Shown piece after piece: positions 1 to 7,828 of a DNA stretch of 64,000 nucleotides. Position 1 is the stretch's first letter. Each line of letters begins with the position of its first letter. The stretch comes from Paenibacillus xylanexedens (lineage in GTDB: Bacteria > Bacillota > Bacilli > Paenibacillales > Paenibacillaceae), in contig NZ_VEBF01000003.1 in NCBI RefSeq assembly GCF_007676705.1, positions 496,001-560,000 of the forward strand. Direction: 5' to 3'. The position numbers and the translations under genes were made by a program. The notes under the pieces are model-generated. The model saw nothing but the letters and a program-made list of their open reading frames with translations. It ran no database searches and was not told where the DNA came from.

Positions 1-657
1 AAAAATGGACGAGAGGCCAGCCTTTCTACAATCCCCAAGGAGGTTTTCGGTCTCGAACTGGACACCCTGAACATCCCCATCTTTGATGATCAGCAAAAAG
101 TCGTGGCTGTTTTCTGCGTATCATACGACCAATCGAATCAGAATCAACTTGAAGATATTATACAAGAAAATCAAACCATCAATGGTAACCTGGTTGAAAT
201 GGTACAGCACGTTGCCGCTCATGCCGAAGAATTGCAAGCCACCAGTGAGCAGATTCTGGAGAATACACGACTTGCTGTTCAGAATTCTTCCCAAATCAAT
301 AAGGTAGCCGGATTCATTCGCGAAATCTCCGAACAAACGAACTTGCTTGGCCTGAATGCTGCCATTGAAGCTGCCCGTGTTGGTGAAGCTGGTGCCGGCT
401 TCGGTGTGGTTGCATCCGAAGTACGTAAGCTCTCTGTGGATGCGAAGCAAGCCACAACGGATATTGATGTCAGTCTAAGAGATGTGCAACAGGTGATCAA
501 ACAGATGGAAGTTGAGGTTTCCCAGATTGCTGCCTCTTCACAGGAACAAGCGACGCTTGTATCCTCCTTCACAGATGTCATCGAGAAGCTCAATGACACA
601 GGCGAGCGAATGAAGATTCTGTCTGAACAACTGATTAGCTACTCGATTAAAAACTAA
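1..657 (+). CDS. Soluble methyl-accepting chemotaxis protein, C-terminal part
   Basis: The reading frame is open from base 1, so the N-terminus lies outside the window; the internal GTG at 103 is probably not the start. The visible part begins with the end of a sensory-like domain (IPIFDDQQKVVAVFCVSYD). It continues into a short antiparallel coiled coil with the hairpin signature of chemoreceptors (FIREISEQTNLLGLNAAIEA, then EAGAGFGVVASEVRKL). No membrane segment is visible. The short signalling domain resembles soluble receptors such as B. subtilis YfmS. Such proteins couple to CheA/CheW and bias the flagellar motor; the ligand cannot be told from the visible part. Family assignment is secure, the YfmS comparison is inference. 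Confidence 0.9.
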   Translation, partial: KNGREASLSTIPKEVFGLELDTLNIPIFDDQQKVVAVFCVSYDQSNQNQLEDIIQENQTINGNLVEMVQHVAAHAEELQATSEQILENTRLAVQNSSQINKVAGFIREISEQTNLLGLNAAIEAARVGEAGAGFGVVASEVRKLSVDAKQATTDIDVSLRDVQQVIKQMEVEVSQIAASSQEQATLVSSFTDVIEKLNDTGERMKILSEQLISYSIKN

Positions 658-720
658 ATCACAATGTATCTTTAGATGAACTTCGGCTAGTCCGAGGAAC
701 CACCTAATATATATGTACAA

Positions 721-762
721 ACAGGACTCGGGTTGCCCAATAATGGATAATCCAAGTCCTGT
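721..762. terminator. Bidirectional terminator between chemoreceptor and GlnT-like gene
   Basis: Arms 721-731 (ACAGGACTCGG) and 752-762 (CCAAGTCCTGT) pair over 11 bp with a single mismatch that becomes a G-U wobble on the minus strand. A T-rich stretch follows on the plus side. It sits between convergent genes. Confidence 0.6.
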
Positions 763-807
763 TTAATTAAGTCCATTTCTATAATTCAACCCAAATCAGC
801 TGCAATC

Positions 808-2244
808 TTACTTCATCACATGGAATGATTTATCCCCAATAACCTCTGCTTCGGATTCCCAGCACTCCACCTCACCCGGAATATGAATGCGGTCCCGCGT
901 AAAGATCGGGTCACGTCCTTCAGCTTTCTGTTTCTTGTAATCCTTCAGTGCTTCAAAAGTCACCTTGGACAGCATCAGAATAGCAATCAGGTTCACAACA
1001 ACCATGAGCCCCATGAACAAATCTGCCAAATCCCATACCAGCTGCACCTTGGCAACCGCACCGAAAATAACCATGGCGATAACGCAAATGCGGTATACCC
1101 ACAGCCAAACTTTGTTGGACTTGATAAACTCAATGTTGGTTTCCCCGTAGTAATAGTTTCCGATTAGCGTACTAAAGGCAAACAGGAACACCATGACCGC
1201 CAGGAATCCCGATGCCCATGGACCAATATGTACACTCAATGCAGCCTGAGTCAATTCAATGCCACCCAGATTGGAACCTTTGTACACCCCGGATAGCAAA
1301 ATAATCATGGCTGTACTTGTACATATAACAAGTGTATCTGTCAGCACGCCAAAAGCCTGAATAAGTCCCTGCTTCACCGGATGTGTTGTATCCGCTGTTG
1401 CAGCGGCATTCGGGGCACTACCCATGCCCGCCTCATTGGAGAACAATCCGCGTTTCACTCCGTTCATCAGCGCAGCACCCAACGTTCCGCCAGCAACCTG
1501 TTCAATGCCAAAGGCATTTTTAACGATCAATGCGATCATGGCCGGAAGCTGGGTAATGTTCGCCAGCACCACAAAAGCCGCTACTCCAATGTATAATACG
1601 GCAAGCACAACGACGATGTATTCCGATGCTTTTGCAATCCGTTTGACACCGCCTATAATAATTCCTGCAAATACCACAGCCATAATGATACCCACCGTCA
1701 ACCGATCCGTACCGAATGAGTTTTCGAATGCGACTGTAATCGTATTGGACTGTACTGCATTAAAGACCAATCCGAATGAGAGCGTAATGAGAATGGCAAA
1801 CAAAATCCCCATCCAGCGTTTGCCCAACCCACGTTCCATATAATAAGCAGGACCCCCACGGAATCCGCCCTTATCCTTCACCTTATAGATCTGAGCCAGC
1901 GTGCTCTCCACAAAACTGGAGGCAGAACCAATAATCGCAATAACCCACATCCAGAATACTGCCCCAGGTCCACCCAGTGCGATGGCTAGTGCAATACCGG
2001 TAATATTCCCTGTACCTACGCGGGCCGCCATACTGATACAGAACGCCTGAAATGGTGAAATTTTGCCTGGTTCCTTGCTTTTCGGCTCTCGAAGCACCTT
2101 CACCATATCTCCAATCATGCGGAATTGCATGAATCGAGTCTTGGTGGTGAAGTATATACCACATACTACCAATAGTATAATTAACACTTTGGACCATAGA
2201 AAATCATTGAAAATGACGACAATATCTTGTATTGTTTGCTCCAT
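808..2244 (-). CDS. glnT: Sodium:alanine/glutamine symporter, AGCS family (GlnT-like)
   Basis: A 478-residue polytopic membrane protein that imports a small neutral amino acid (alanine, glycine or glutamine) with sodium. It shows AGCS-family signatures: the region around residues 65-110 (AFCISMAARVGTGNITGIAL), the GGPAYYMERGLGKRW segment near 135, and NEAGMGSAPNAAATA near 270. Length matches the family (about 460-490 residues). It is divergent from a GlnL-type response regulator. In B. subtilis the homologous GlnK-GlnL pair controls glsA-glnT, so glutamine is the favoured substrate here by context; alanine (AlsT) cannot be excluded. The ATG at 2244 is preceded by AAGGGG. Confidence 0.85.
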   Translation of the reverse strand: MEQTIQDIVVIFNDFLWSKVLIILLVVCGIYFTTKTRFMQFRMIGDMVKVLREPKSKEPGKISPFQAFCISMAARVGTGNITGIALAIALGGPGAVFWMWVIAIIGSASSFVESTLAQIYKVKDKGGFRGGPAYYMERGLGKRWMGILFAILITLSFGLVFNAVQSNTITVAFENSFGTDRLTVGIIMAVVFAGIIIGGVKRIAKASEYIVVVLAVLYIGVAAFVVLANITQLPAMIALIVKNAFGIEQVAGGTLGAALMNGVKRGLFSNEAGMGSAPNAAATADTTHPVKQGLIQAFGVLTDTLVICTSTAMIILLSGVYKGSNLGGIELTQAALSVHIGPWASGFLAVMVFLFAFSTLIGNYYYGETNIEFIKSNKVWLWVYRICVIAMVIFGAVAKVQLVWDLADLFMGLMVVVNLIAILMLSKVTFEALKDYKKQKAEGRDPIFTRDRIHIPGEVECWESEAEVIGDKSFHVMK

Positions 2245-2574
2245 CGGTATGCCCCTTTATAGGTGTATTTCACGTTACAGAGATGGGTCACATGAAAAGT
2301 TTGTACCATTCTGCACAACTCTTGACCCAGACTCTGGGATGTTACTTATACTACAAGTACATCTACGAAAATCGACAAATACCTACATGCACTCTCTACA
2401 TTTATTTTAAAAATGGGCGTTGCTCGCCCAATCTTTGTCATTTAACCTAACATGTCAGGTTCTATGCAAGAAGGAAAGGAACGATTACACTGGAACGAGA
2501 GTTCGCGGCGGAGCTAACCGTCTTTATCATAAATTTATCGATCACACCATTGGCAGAGAAAGGAGATGACGGAT
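2245..2574. promoter_or_regulatory. Divergent glnT/glnL intergenic region with two inverted repeats
   Basis: 330 bases without a convincing gene. It holds a compact hairpin at 2414-2430 (TGGGCG/CGCCCA, 5-base loop). It also holds an 18-bp near-palindrome at 2444-2461 (AACCTAACATGTCAGGTT), symmetric at 16 of 18 positions. The latter could be an operator for the response regulator; that is inference. I found no remnant of a GlnK-type kinase. Confidence 0.4.
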
Positions 2575-3504
2575 ATGCGTTATTTTATTGTGGATGATGA
2601 TCCTGGCGTTCGTTCCATGCTGATGGATATTATTGAGGATGAAGGACTTGGCGATATTGCCGGAGAAGCTGAGGACGGAGCACATATTCACGCAGAGATA
2701 TTGGAGCTGCATAAGGTCGATGTACTGCTGATTGATCTACTGATGCCACAACGGGACGGGATTCAGACTGTGCGGGCGCTTGAAGGAAGGTTCGAGGGCA
2801 AGATCGTCATGATCTCCCAGATTGAGTCGAAAAACATGATCGGAGAAGCCTATTCACTAGGGATTGAATATTATATTACGAAGCCGATTAATCGACTGGA
2901 GATTCTGTCTGTTCTGCGGCTGGTAGGCGAGAGGTTGCGTATGCAGCAATCCATCGCAGATATTCAGCGGACATTGCAGGGATTGTCCGGTTTAAATTCT
3001 ACCGAACGTGCTGCGGCTCCGGTTCCGGACAAAACAATCACGACTGCAGGACATTTCCTGCTGTCCGAGATGGGCATGATCGGCGAAGCGGGCAGCAGGG
3101 ATCTGCTGGACATGCTGGAATATCTGGAACAGGTAGAGACAGATGAACATAAGCTGTCCCCCTATACGTTCCCATCCCTCAAAGACATCTTCCAGAATGT
3201 AGCGATACGTAAACTGGGAGAAGACGCCTCTCTCGCAGAGGTGAATAAGGAGATCAAGGCATCAGAACAACGTGTTCGCCGGGCCATCTTCCAGACTCTG
3301 AGCCATGTGGTTTCTCTGGGATTAACAGATTATACACATCCCAAGTTCGAGAACTATGCATCCAAATTTTTCGATTTTACCGAAATTCGCAAGAAAATGC
3401 TGGAGCTGCAAAACAATGTGGAGCCTTCCTTGTCCCAGACACGCATTAATACAAAAAAGTTCGTGCAGGTCCTATATTTGGAAGCCAAACGATTGCTGCA
3501 TTAA
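2575..3504 (+). CDS. glnL: GlnL/YcbB-type response regulator
   Basis: A 309-residue cytoplasmic regulator. Residues 1-120 form a receiver domain with the acidic pocket IVDDDPG, the phosphoacceptor Asp at about 54 (LLIDLLMPQ) and the conserved Lys in ITKPI. The C-terminal part (about 170-309) matches the YcbB-type domain of B. subtilis GlnL, which activates glutamine transport and glutaminase genes. An ATG at 2566 directly abuts the AGGAG at 2561-2565 and cannot use it, so the start is taken as ATG 2575 (9-base spacing, MRYFIVDDD). The partner kinase GlnK is not in the window, so the protein is an orphan here. The divergent GlnT-like symporter is the likely target. Confidence 0.85.
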   Translation: MRYFIVDDDPGVRSMLMDIIEDEGLGDIAGEAEDGAHIHAEILELHKVDVLLIDLLMPQRDGIQTVRALEGRFEGKIVMISQIESKNMIGEAYSLGIEYYITKPINRLEILSVLRLVGERLRMQQSIADIQRTLQGLSGLNSTERAAAPVPDKTITTAGHFLLSEMGMIGEAGSRDLLDMLEYLEQVETDEHKLSPYTFPSLKDIFQNVAIRKLGEDASLAEVNKEIKASEQRVRRAIFQTLSHVVSLGLTDYTHPKFENYASKFFDFTEIRKKMLELQNNVEPSLSQTRINTKKFVQVLYLEAKRLLH

Positions 3505-3536
3505 ACAGATGCATGATGGATACGATGCAAAAACAA

Positions 3537-3612
3537 ACGGGCATGAATATTACACCGGTAGGATACCGCCTCTTCAACTGAGGCTGTCCATACCGGCTAT
3601 ATTCATGCCCGT
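3537..3612. repeat. 76-base long hairpin between convergent glnL and spo0E-like genes
   Basis: Perfect 14-bp arms at 3537-3550 and 3599-3612 (ACGGGCATGAATAT and its complement) enclose further pairings: CCGGTA 3555-3560 with TACCGG 3591-3596, and GCCTC 3568-3572 with GAGGC 3580-3584. There is no T-run on either side. It may terminate both genes, be a dispersed palindromic element, or fold as an RNA; the sequence alone does not decide. Confidence 0.6.
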
Positions 3613-3677
3613 CTGTACGATCAAGCGTTACAATCTATGTGATTTGTTCCGTGTATAAAATTAAAATCGCTTTGGGT

Positions 3678-3854
3678 TCAGGCCCGTGAATGGTTTCGGC
3701 TAATTCGGTTATACTCATTAATCAATTCGTCCAATGCCATAGACTGCCGAATCACATCGGGATGCCCAAGACCACCCTTGTTATGCTCTACCAGCATATG
3801 AAGGTTATGTCTGGCCTTCTCTATTTTATTTTTCAAATCCAAACTCATAACCAT
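3678..3854 (-). CDS. Spo0E-like aspartyl-phosphate phosphatase
   Basis: A 58-residue protein of the size of the Spo0E/YisI/YnzD family. It has the family pattern S-x3-D in a helical context (QSMALDELINEYN, Ser38 and Asp42), preceded by a helix starting near residue 7 (LKNKIEKARHNLH) and a loop rich in Gly (HNKGGLGHPDV). Family members dephosphorylate Spo0A-P or other response regulators and so delay sporulation. Start ATG 3854 follows AAGGAGGT with 10-base spacing; a second ATG at 3848 would be too far from it. It is convergent with the GlnL-type regulator, and no direct link between the two is implied. The target cannot be told from sequence. Confidence 0.85.
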   Translation of the reverse strand: MVMSLDLKNKIEKARHNLHMLVEHNKGGLGHPDVIRQSMALDELINEYNRISRNHSRA

Positions 3855-4152
3855 GACCCCTGATACCTCCTTATTCTGTGAACCATTTTAGTTTTTCCTG
3901 TCAATCTATAGTTGGATTAACATATGGCATAGGAGACAAGGATGTTTTGTATTCTTCTCCAAATTTTGATAAAGATTATTTTATCACACTAGAGCTTATC
4001 CGAAAATGGCTGATATGACGCAATTTTAGTGGTATCACCGAGGGTTGGATTCTAACGTCTGGCCTCATCATTCACGGCCAGAACGGATTGTGTCGTAAAT
4101 GTGTATATTGAAAAAACAAAAAGTCTATTGGTTTAAAAGGTAATAAAATCCC

Positions 4153-4181
4153 TTTCCATAATGGGGTCATTCAGGTACAAT
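4153..4181 (+). promoter_or_regulatory. Possible promoter of acetate-uptake gene; otherwise empty region
   Basis: TTTCCA (4153-4158) and TACAAT (4176-4181) are 17 bases apart, a plausible but weak sigma-A promoter. The rest of 3855-4289 (about 430 bases) holds no gene I can support; a short direct repeat of ACGGCC occurs at about 4234-4251. Confidence 0.35.
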
Positions 4182-4289
4182 AGGGCGATGTGTGTGTCCG
4201 GACCCGGCGGATACAAATGATGTAATGTAGAGGACGGCCAACGACGGCCATTGATCCTGATTTGATATTATTGGAGGCTTATCATCACC

Positions 4290-4913
4290 ATGCAGACCGA
4301 TTCACAGACTAAAGTCAAAATTGTTAACGCCGATCCCAGCGCAATGGGATTATTTGGGTTGGCTATCGTAACCCTGGTCGCTTCTTCCCAAAAGCTTGGC
4401 ATTACAGAAGGACTTAGCTACGCTATTCCTTGGGCGATCTTCCTGGGTGCTTTTGCCCAGCTATTCGCATGTATTCAAGATTCCAAACGTAACAACACCT
4501 TTGGCACAACGGCTTTTGGCGCGTACGCATTCTTCTGGTTTGCCATGGCTGCCAACTGGATGATCAAAATGGGCGTATTTGGCTCCACTCTCGCTGAACA
4601 GGCCGATGGCAAGCAGCTCGGATTTGCTTTTGCCGGATACCTCGTATTCACCCTGTTCATGACGATCGGTGCTATTGAAGCGAATAAAGTATTGCTTATC
4701 ATCTTCATTCTGATTGACTTCCTGTTCCTTGGCTTGACCTTTGACGCTTTCGGCGTAGCTCCTCACATTTTCCACACCATTGCAGCATACGCTGAACTGG
4801 CGATCGGAATTGTGTCCCTGTATGGTACAGGTGCTTCGGTACTGAACGCTCACTTCGGTTATGCGTTCTTGCCGATCGGCAAACCGTCCGGCATCTTCAA
4901 ACCCAAGGCTTAA
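4290..4913 (+). CDS. satP: Acetate uptake transporter, GPR1/FUN34/YaaH (SatP) family
   Basis: A 207-residue membrane protein with six hydrophobic segments, the size and topology of bacterial SatP. The family signature is recognisable at the N-terminus (NADPSAMGLFGLAIVTLVAS) and in the repeated aromatic/Gly segments (FGTTAFGAYAFFWFAMAANW). Members import acetate or succinate with protons, or act as an acetate channel. The start ATG follows GGAGG at 4273-4277. The gene is single and ends in a strong terminator. Substrate is assigned by family only. Confidence 0.88.
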   Translation: MQTDSQTKVKIVNADPSAMGLFGLAIVTLVASSQKLGITEGLSYAIPWAIFLGAFAQLFACIQDSKRNNTFGTTAFGAYAFFWFAMAANWMIKMGVFGSTLAEQADGKQLGFAFAGYLVFTLFMTIGAIEANKVLLIIFILIDFLFLGLTFDAFGVAPHIFHTIAAYAELAIGIVSLYGTGASVLNAHFGYAFLPIGKPSGIFKPKA

Positions 4914-4925
4914 TATACAGCAGTA

Positions 4926-4963
4926 AACCGCCAGCGCGCCGGTCCGCGCCTGGCGGTTTTTTT
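4926..4963 (+). terminator. Intrinsic terminator of satP
   Basis: AACCGCCAG pairs with CTGGCGGTT around a GC-rich inner stem (CGCG/CGCG), followed by seven T. Confidence 0.92.
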
Positions 4964-4978
4964 GCAGTCTGACTTCAA

Positions 4979-5008
4979 TTGAATATGTATCTGTCCGACA
5001 CCTATACT
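4979..5008 (+). promoter_or_regulatory. Candidate promoter of acyl-CoA thioesterase gene
   Basis: TTGAAT (4979-4984) and TATACT (5003-5008) are 18 bases apart; the predicted start site leaves a leader of about 70 bases before AAGGAGG and ATG 5083. Confidence 0.45.
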
Positions 5009-5082
5009 AGGGATAATAGATCATAAATAGACCCTGCAACACAACAAATGCCACAGCAGCCATACTGTAAGGAGGAAAAAGC

Positions 5083-5631
5083 ATGAGAGAGATACCGAAA
5101 CCTACGGAGATGGATCAGGTGGAGAAAAAGTATGTACGCGAAACGCGTTGTTTTAAGACGGCACGGGTGTTTCCAACGGATGTCAACAATCATAATACGC
5201 TGTTCGGCGGCAAGCTGATGTCCTACATTGATGATATTGCGTCCATCGCTGCATCGAAGCTGTGTCGGGTCAATACCGTAACGGCTTCAACCGACTCAGT
5301 CGATTTTCTGTACCCGATTAACCCGACAGATTCCGTTACGCTGGAATCGTTCGCGTCCTGGACAGGACGAAGTTCCATGGAGATTTTTGTGAAGGTGATT
5401 CGTGAGGATCTGAAGACCGGAGAGAAGAAAATTGCGGCGACGGCTTTTCTGACCTTTGTGGCCTTAGACGAAAATAATCGCAAACTGATCGTACCCCGCA
5501 TTATCCCGGAGACGGAAGAAGAGAAGAAACTATACGAGACCGCTCCGGATCGGGCGGCCATGCGGAAACAACGGCGGGAAGAGAGCAAGAAATTCGCTGA
5601 CTTCCTGACCGTCACTTATCCATGGGAATAA
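5083..5631 (+). CDS. Acyl-CoA thioesterase, hot-dog fold (YkhA-like)
   Basis: A 182-residue cytoplasmic hydrolase of acyl-CoA thioesters. The hot-dog signature is clear at residues 27-55: FPTDVNNHNTLFGGKLMSY followed by IDDIASIAA, where Asn and the GG turn line the active site and an Asp acts in catalysis at the dimer interface. The charged C-terminal extension (about 140-182) is typical of the YkhA/BACH type. AAGGAGG precedes ATG 5083. It appears monocistronic. The physiological acyl chain is not determined by sequence. Confidence 0.88.
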   Translation: MREIPKPTEMDQVEKKYVRETRCFKTARVFPTDVNNHNTLFGGKLMSYIDDIASIAASKLCRVNTVTASTDSVDFLYPINPTDSVTLESFASWTGRSSMEIFVKVIREDLKTGEKKIAATAFLTFVALDENNRKLIVPRIIPETEEEKKLYETAPDRAAMRKQRREESKKFADFLTVTYPWE

Positions 5632-5672
5632 AAACACGCTAAACAATAACAAGCTTGAACACAAGCATTACA

Positions 5673-6749
5673 TTATCTGGACGATGCCGGATAGATGGAC
5701 ATGGGTCTGCTATCCGGCAGTTCGCCACCCATGGAGACACACCACTGTTGGTAGAGGCGATACGCCGAACCACTCTCCAGTAACCCCTGACAAGTGTATA
5801 TGCCCTCTTCGATGGAATTGACACGTCCCGCCGCGTACAAACGGAAGCCCCCATTTAACAAGACCTGATTCACAAAAGCAATATGACCCTCCCCGCTTAA
5901 CACACTTTCTGCCACTTCGAGCTGCTTGGCAGCCGTCCATACCAGTTCCGGCACAGGCATATCCAGTTCATAAGCAGCGGGGTCAATGAGTTCCAGCTTC
6001 ATATCTCCGTCTTCTACTGCGTATACGCGGGTCGGCCGATCGATGTACAGATCTTCAGAACCTTCCATTCCCTGTACCACATAAGCACGGCGGTAAGTAA
6101 AGCGGGTAAGCAGCTTCGCAATCCGATCTAGAAAAGTATTATGAAATACACCAAACACCAGGTATGGTGAACGGTTATAATCTATCAGTTTCTCTGCCGT
6201 GTTAAACACCGTGCGGAAGCCCAACTCTTCCCGTAACGGACGAAGCTTACGAAGAGGCGCGCACCAATCCTCGGAAGGCACGTACATGACACCCGAACGC
6301 AGTGCAGCACTCCGGGCATCTTCACGATCCATCTTACCTGCATCTATTCCTGCTTCCTTCAACAGTACCGACAACGTAACGCCCCACTTGGGTGGTAAAG
6401 GATCACTCCCGTGTAAAGTTACCGGCAACCCTGCCGCTGCGAGTACAAATGCAACCGGAAACGTAGCCATGAATGACTTTGTCCGTCCATCATAAGGACC
6501 GGCACAGTCCAAACCGTCCTGAAATACGGAGAAACGTTCCGCACTGTTACGACAAGCATGAACAAAAGCTTCCAGTTCCTCGACGTTTTCCATTTTCATA
6601 CGTTCAGCCATAAGAAACGCAGCCGTCTGGGCAGGAGAAACCTCCTGTTTCAGGATTTTCTCTGCTACGGTCAGTGCCTCTGTATAATTCAGATCACGCG
6701 AGCCTCGTTTCCCACGTCCGACCTCTCGGAGTATTTGAGACATATCCAT
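5673..6749 (-). CDS. TrpD2-like (anthranilate phosphoribosyltransferase-related) protein
   Basis: A 358-residue protein with the fold pattern of the nucleoside phosphorylase/TrpD superfamily: a helical N-terminal domain (residues 1-75, LTVAEKILKQEVSPAQTAAF and AFLMAERMKMENVEELEAF), then a glycine-rich segment. At the place where true anthranilate phosphoribosyltransferases have GTGGD it reads CAGPYDGRTKSF. That matches the YbiB/TrpD2 group, which is not a tryptophan enzyme and in E. coli binds nucleic acid. It is 18 bases downstream of the ANTAR gene and shares its GlnR-boxed promoter, so a role in nitrogen control or RNA binding is plausible but unproven. Start ATG 6749 follows AGGAGG at 7-base spacing. 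No trp genes are nearby. Confidence 0.75.
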   Translation of the reverse strand: MDMSQILREVGRGKRGSRDLNYTEALTVAEKILKQEVSPAQTAAFLMAERMKMENVEELEAFVHACRNSAERFSVFQDGLDCAGPYDGRTKSFMATFPVAFVLAAAGLPVTLHGSDPLPPKWGVTLSVLLKEAGIDAGKMDREDARSAALRSGVMYVPSEDWCAPLRKLRPLREELGFRTVFNTAEKLIDYNRSPYLVFGVFHNTFLDRIAKLLTRFTYRRAYVVQGMEGSEDLYIDRPTRVYAVEDGDMKLELIDPAAYELDMPVPELVWTAAKQLEVAESVLSGEGHIAFVNQVLLNGGFRLYAAGRVNSIEEGIYTCQGLLESGSAYRLYQQWCVSMGGELPDSRPMSIYPASSR

Positions 6750-6767
6750 GCAGAACCCTCCTTCCGA

Positions 6768-7361
6768 TTAAGACTGGAGCAGTTGATGTGCCTTCACAAT
6801 TGCTGTAGCTACATCGACCATCCGTTTGCGTTCATCCATCGCTTTCTTACGTAACAGGTCATAGGCTTCGGCCTCGGAGATCTGCTTCAGATCACTAAGG
6901 ATAGCCTTCGCCATATCAATCCACTTCCGATCTTCCAGCCTGGATTGCAGCTGCTTCCGTTCCTGCTCCCACTGTTTGCGCTCCATGTAGCGCCGGGCTG
7001 CAAAGTGAAGGGTCCAGTGGATCTCCGGTCCGGACATCGATGGTGTAAGTATTCCATCAAGTGAGGTCTCAATCTCGCAAGATTCTGCGGAAGAAGAGGC
7101 CGTATCTGGCGCGCACCACCAGAGCAGCGGGGTATCCGACTTGCCCTTTCCCAGGCAGTTCCCCCAGTATTCCACATCAGTCAGGGATAGGTGTAAAATG
7201 GATGCTTCCGCCTCACGAGCCAGCTTCAGCACTTCCGTTTCACTGCCTGCCACCTGTACATGGTACCCGTTTGCTCCCAGCAGCCTCTCCGGTGTCAGAG
7301 GGATTGCATCGGATGAGGCAGCTATCGTTGGTTGTACACGGATGACCAATAAAGATCGCAT
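6768..7361 (-). CDS. nasT: ANTAR-domain antiterminator (NasT-like)
   Basis: A 197-residue RNA-binding regulator. The C-terminal 60 residues (about 138-197) form the ANTAR domain: three helices with WIDMAKAILSDLKQISEAEA, AYDLLRKKAMDERKRMVDVA and AIVKAHQLL. Residues 1-115 look like a receiver domain that has lost the usual Asp phosphoacceptor (ILHLSL at the expected strand), as in pseudo-receivers of NasT and AmiR. A coiled region (ERKQWEQERKQLQSRLE) links the two. ANTAR proteins bind tandem hexaloop hairpins and prevent terminator formation. Just such an element lies in the nirB leader, transcribed divergently. No NasS-type nitrate sensor is encoded nearby. Start ATG 7361 follows a GGGAGGGA sequence. 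Confidence 0.85.
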   Translation of the reverse strand: MRSLLVIRVQPTIAASSDAIPLTPERLLGANGYHVQVAGSETEVLKLAREAEASILHLSLTDVEYWGNCLGKGKSDTPLLWWCAPDTASSSAESCEIETSLDGILTPSMSGPEIHWTLHFAARRYMERKQWEQERKQLQSRLEDRKWIDMAKAILSDLKQISEAEAYDLLRKKAMDERKRMVDVATAIVKAHQLLQS

Positions 7362-7415
7362 GATGGATCAATCCCTCCCTATAACGTATAGTCAGAGTCC
7401 ATAACATTTAAGGCG

Positions 7416-7455
7416 TTAATACACGAAAGCAATAAATGTGTCATGTTACCTGACA
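7416..7455 (-). promoter_or_regulatory. nasT-operon promoter with GlnR/TnrA box over the -35
   Basis: On the minus strand, TGTCAGGTAACATGACA (7455-7439) matches TGTNA-N7-TNACA exactly. Its last six bases, ATGACA, form a -35 hexamer; 17 bases on is TATTAA (7421-7416). GlnR/TnrA binding is inferred from the consensus. Confidence 0.7.
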
Positions 7456-7530
7456 AAAACCAAATAGTCACGATTATACGTTCTGAATTCAACATGTTGA
7501 TAAGCATTTCACGCCTCGCCATCCTGCACT

Positions 7531-7566
7531 AAAAAAGGGTGAAACAGTGACCATGGCACCTTTTCT
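7531..7566. other. Hairpin between the two nitrogen-controlled promoters
   Basis: Arms around GGGTG (7537-7541) and CACC (7557-7560), flanked by A-run and T-run, form a terminator-like hairpin, better in the minus direction. It could insulate the divergent promoters. Nothing else in 7456-7709 looks like a gene. A second, imperfect GlnR-like site (one mismatch) lies at 7671-7687. Confidence 0.4.
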
Positions 7567-7709
7567 ACAGTTTTATTTGTATCCGGTATACTAATTTTAT
7601 CTAAATCCTTCATTCTTATGAAGGTATGTCTGTAAAACGTCGTCGTCCCATTGATATTCCAATAAACTCATGTAAACATAATTAACTTTAAATTTCAAAT
7701 ACTTTTTTA

Positions 7710-7749
7710 TGTTAACTATCTTGACATGGTTAAGTCGATCTTTTATAGT
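7710..7749 (+). promoter_or_regulatory. nirB promoter with GlnR/TnrA box over the -35
   Basis: TGTTAACTATCTTGACA (7710-7726) matches TGTNA-N7-TNACA exactly and ends in a perfect TTGACA -35. After 17 bases comes TATAGT (7744-7749). Transcription should start near 7756, upstream of the ANTAR hairpins. The geometry equals that of the divergent promoter. Confidence 0.8.
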
Positions 7750-7782
7750 TAAGCCATAACAACTCCATATTTGAATCGATCA

Positions 7783-7828
7783 CAGTTACAACGGCGTAGC
7801 TGGTTGAAACGGCAATGAAGCCTGTTTT
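7783..7828 (+). promoter_or_regulatory. Tandem ANTAR-binding hairpins in the nirB leader
   Basis: Hairpin 1 (7783-7802): stem CAGTTAC/GTAGCTG, seven pairs with one G-U, six-base loop AACGGC. Hairpin 2 (7806-7828): stem GAAACGGC with GCC-T-GTTTT (one bulged T), six-base loop AATGAA. Both loops have A at position 1 and G at position 4, the known ANTAR target rule. Only three bases separate them. Hairpin 2 contains the 5' arm of the following terminator, so the two structures exclude each other. Binding of the NasT-like protein is the natural reading. Confidence 0.8.

Noticed and set aside
2462..2565. Short frames upstream of glnL that could be a GlnK remnant
   Set aside because: Read in all frames they give no kinase motif; too short to support.
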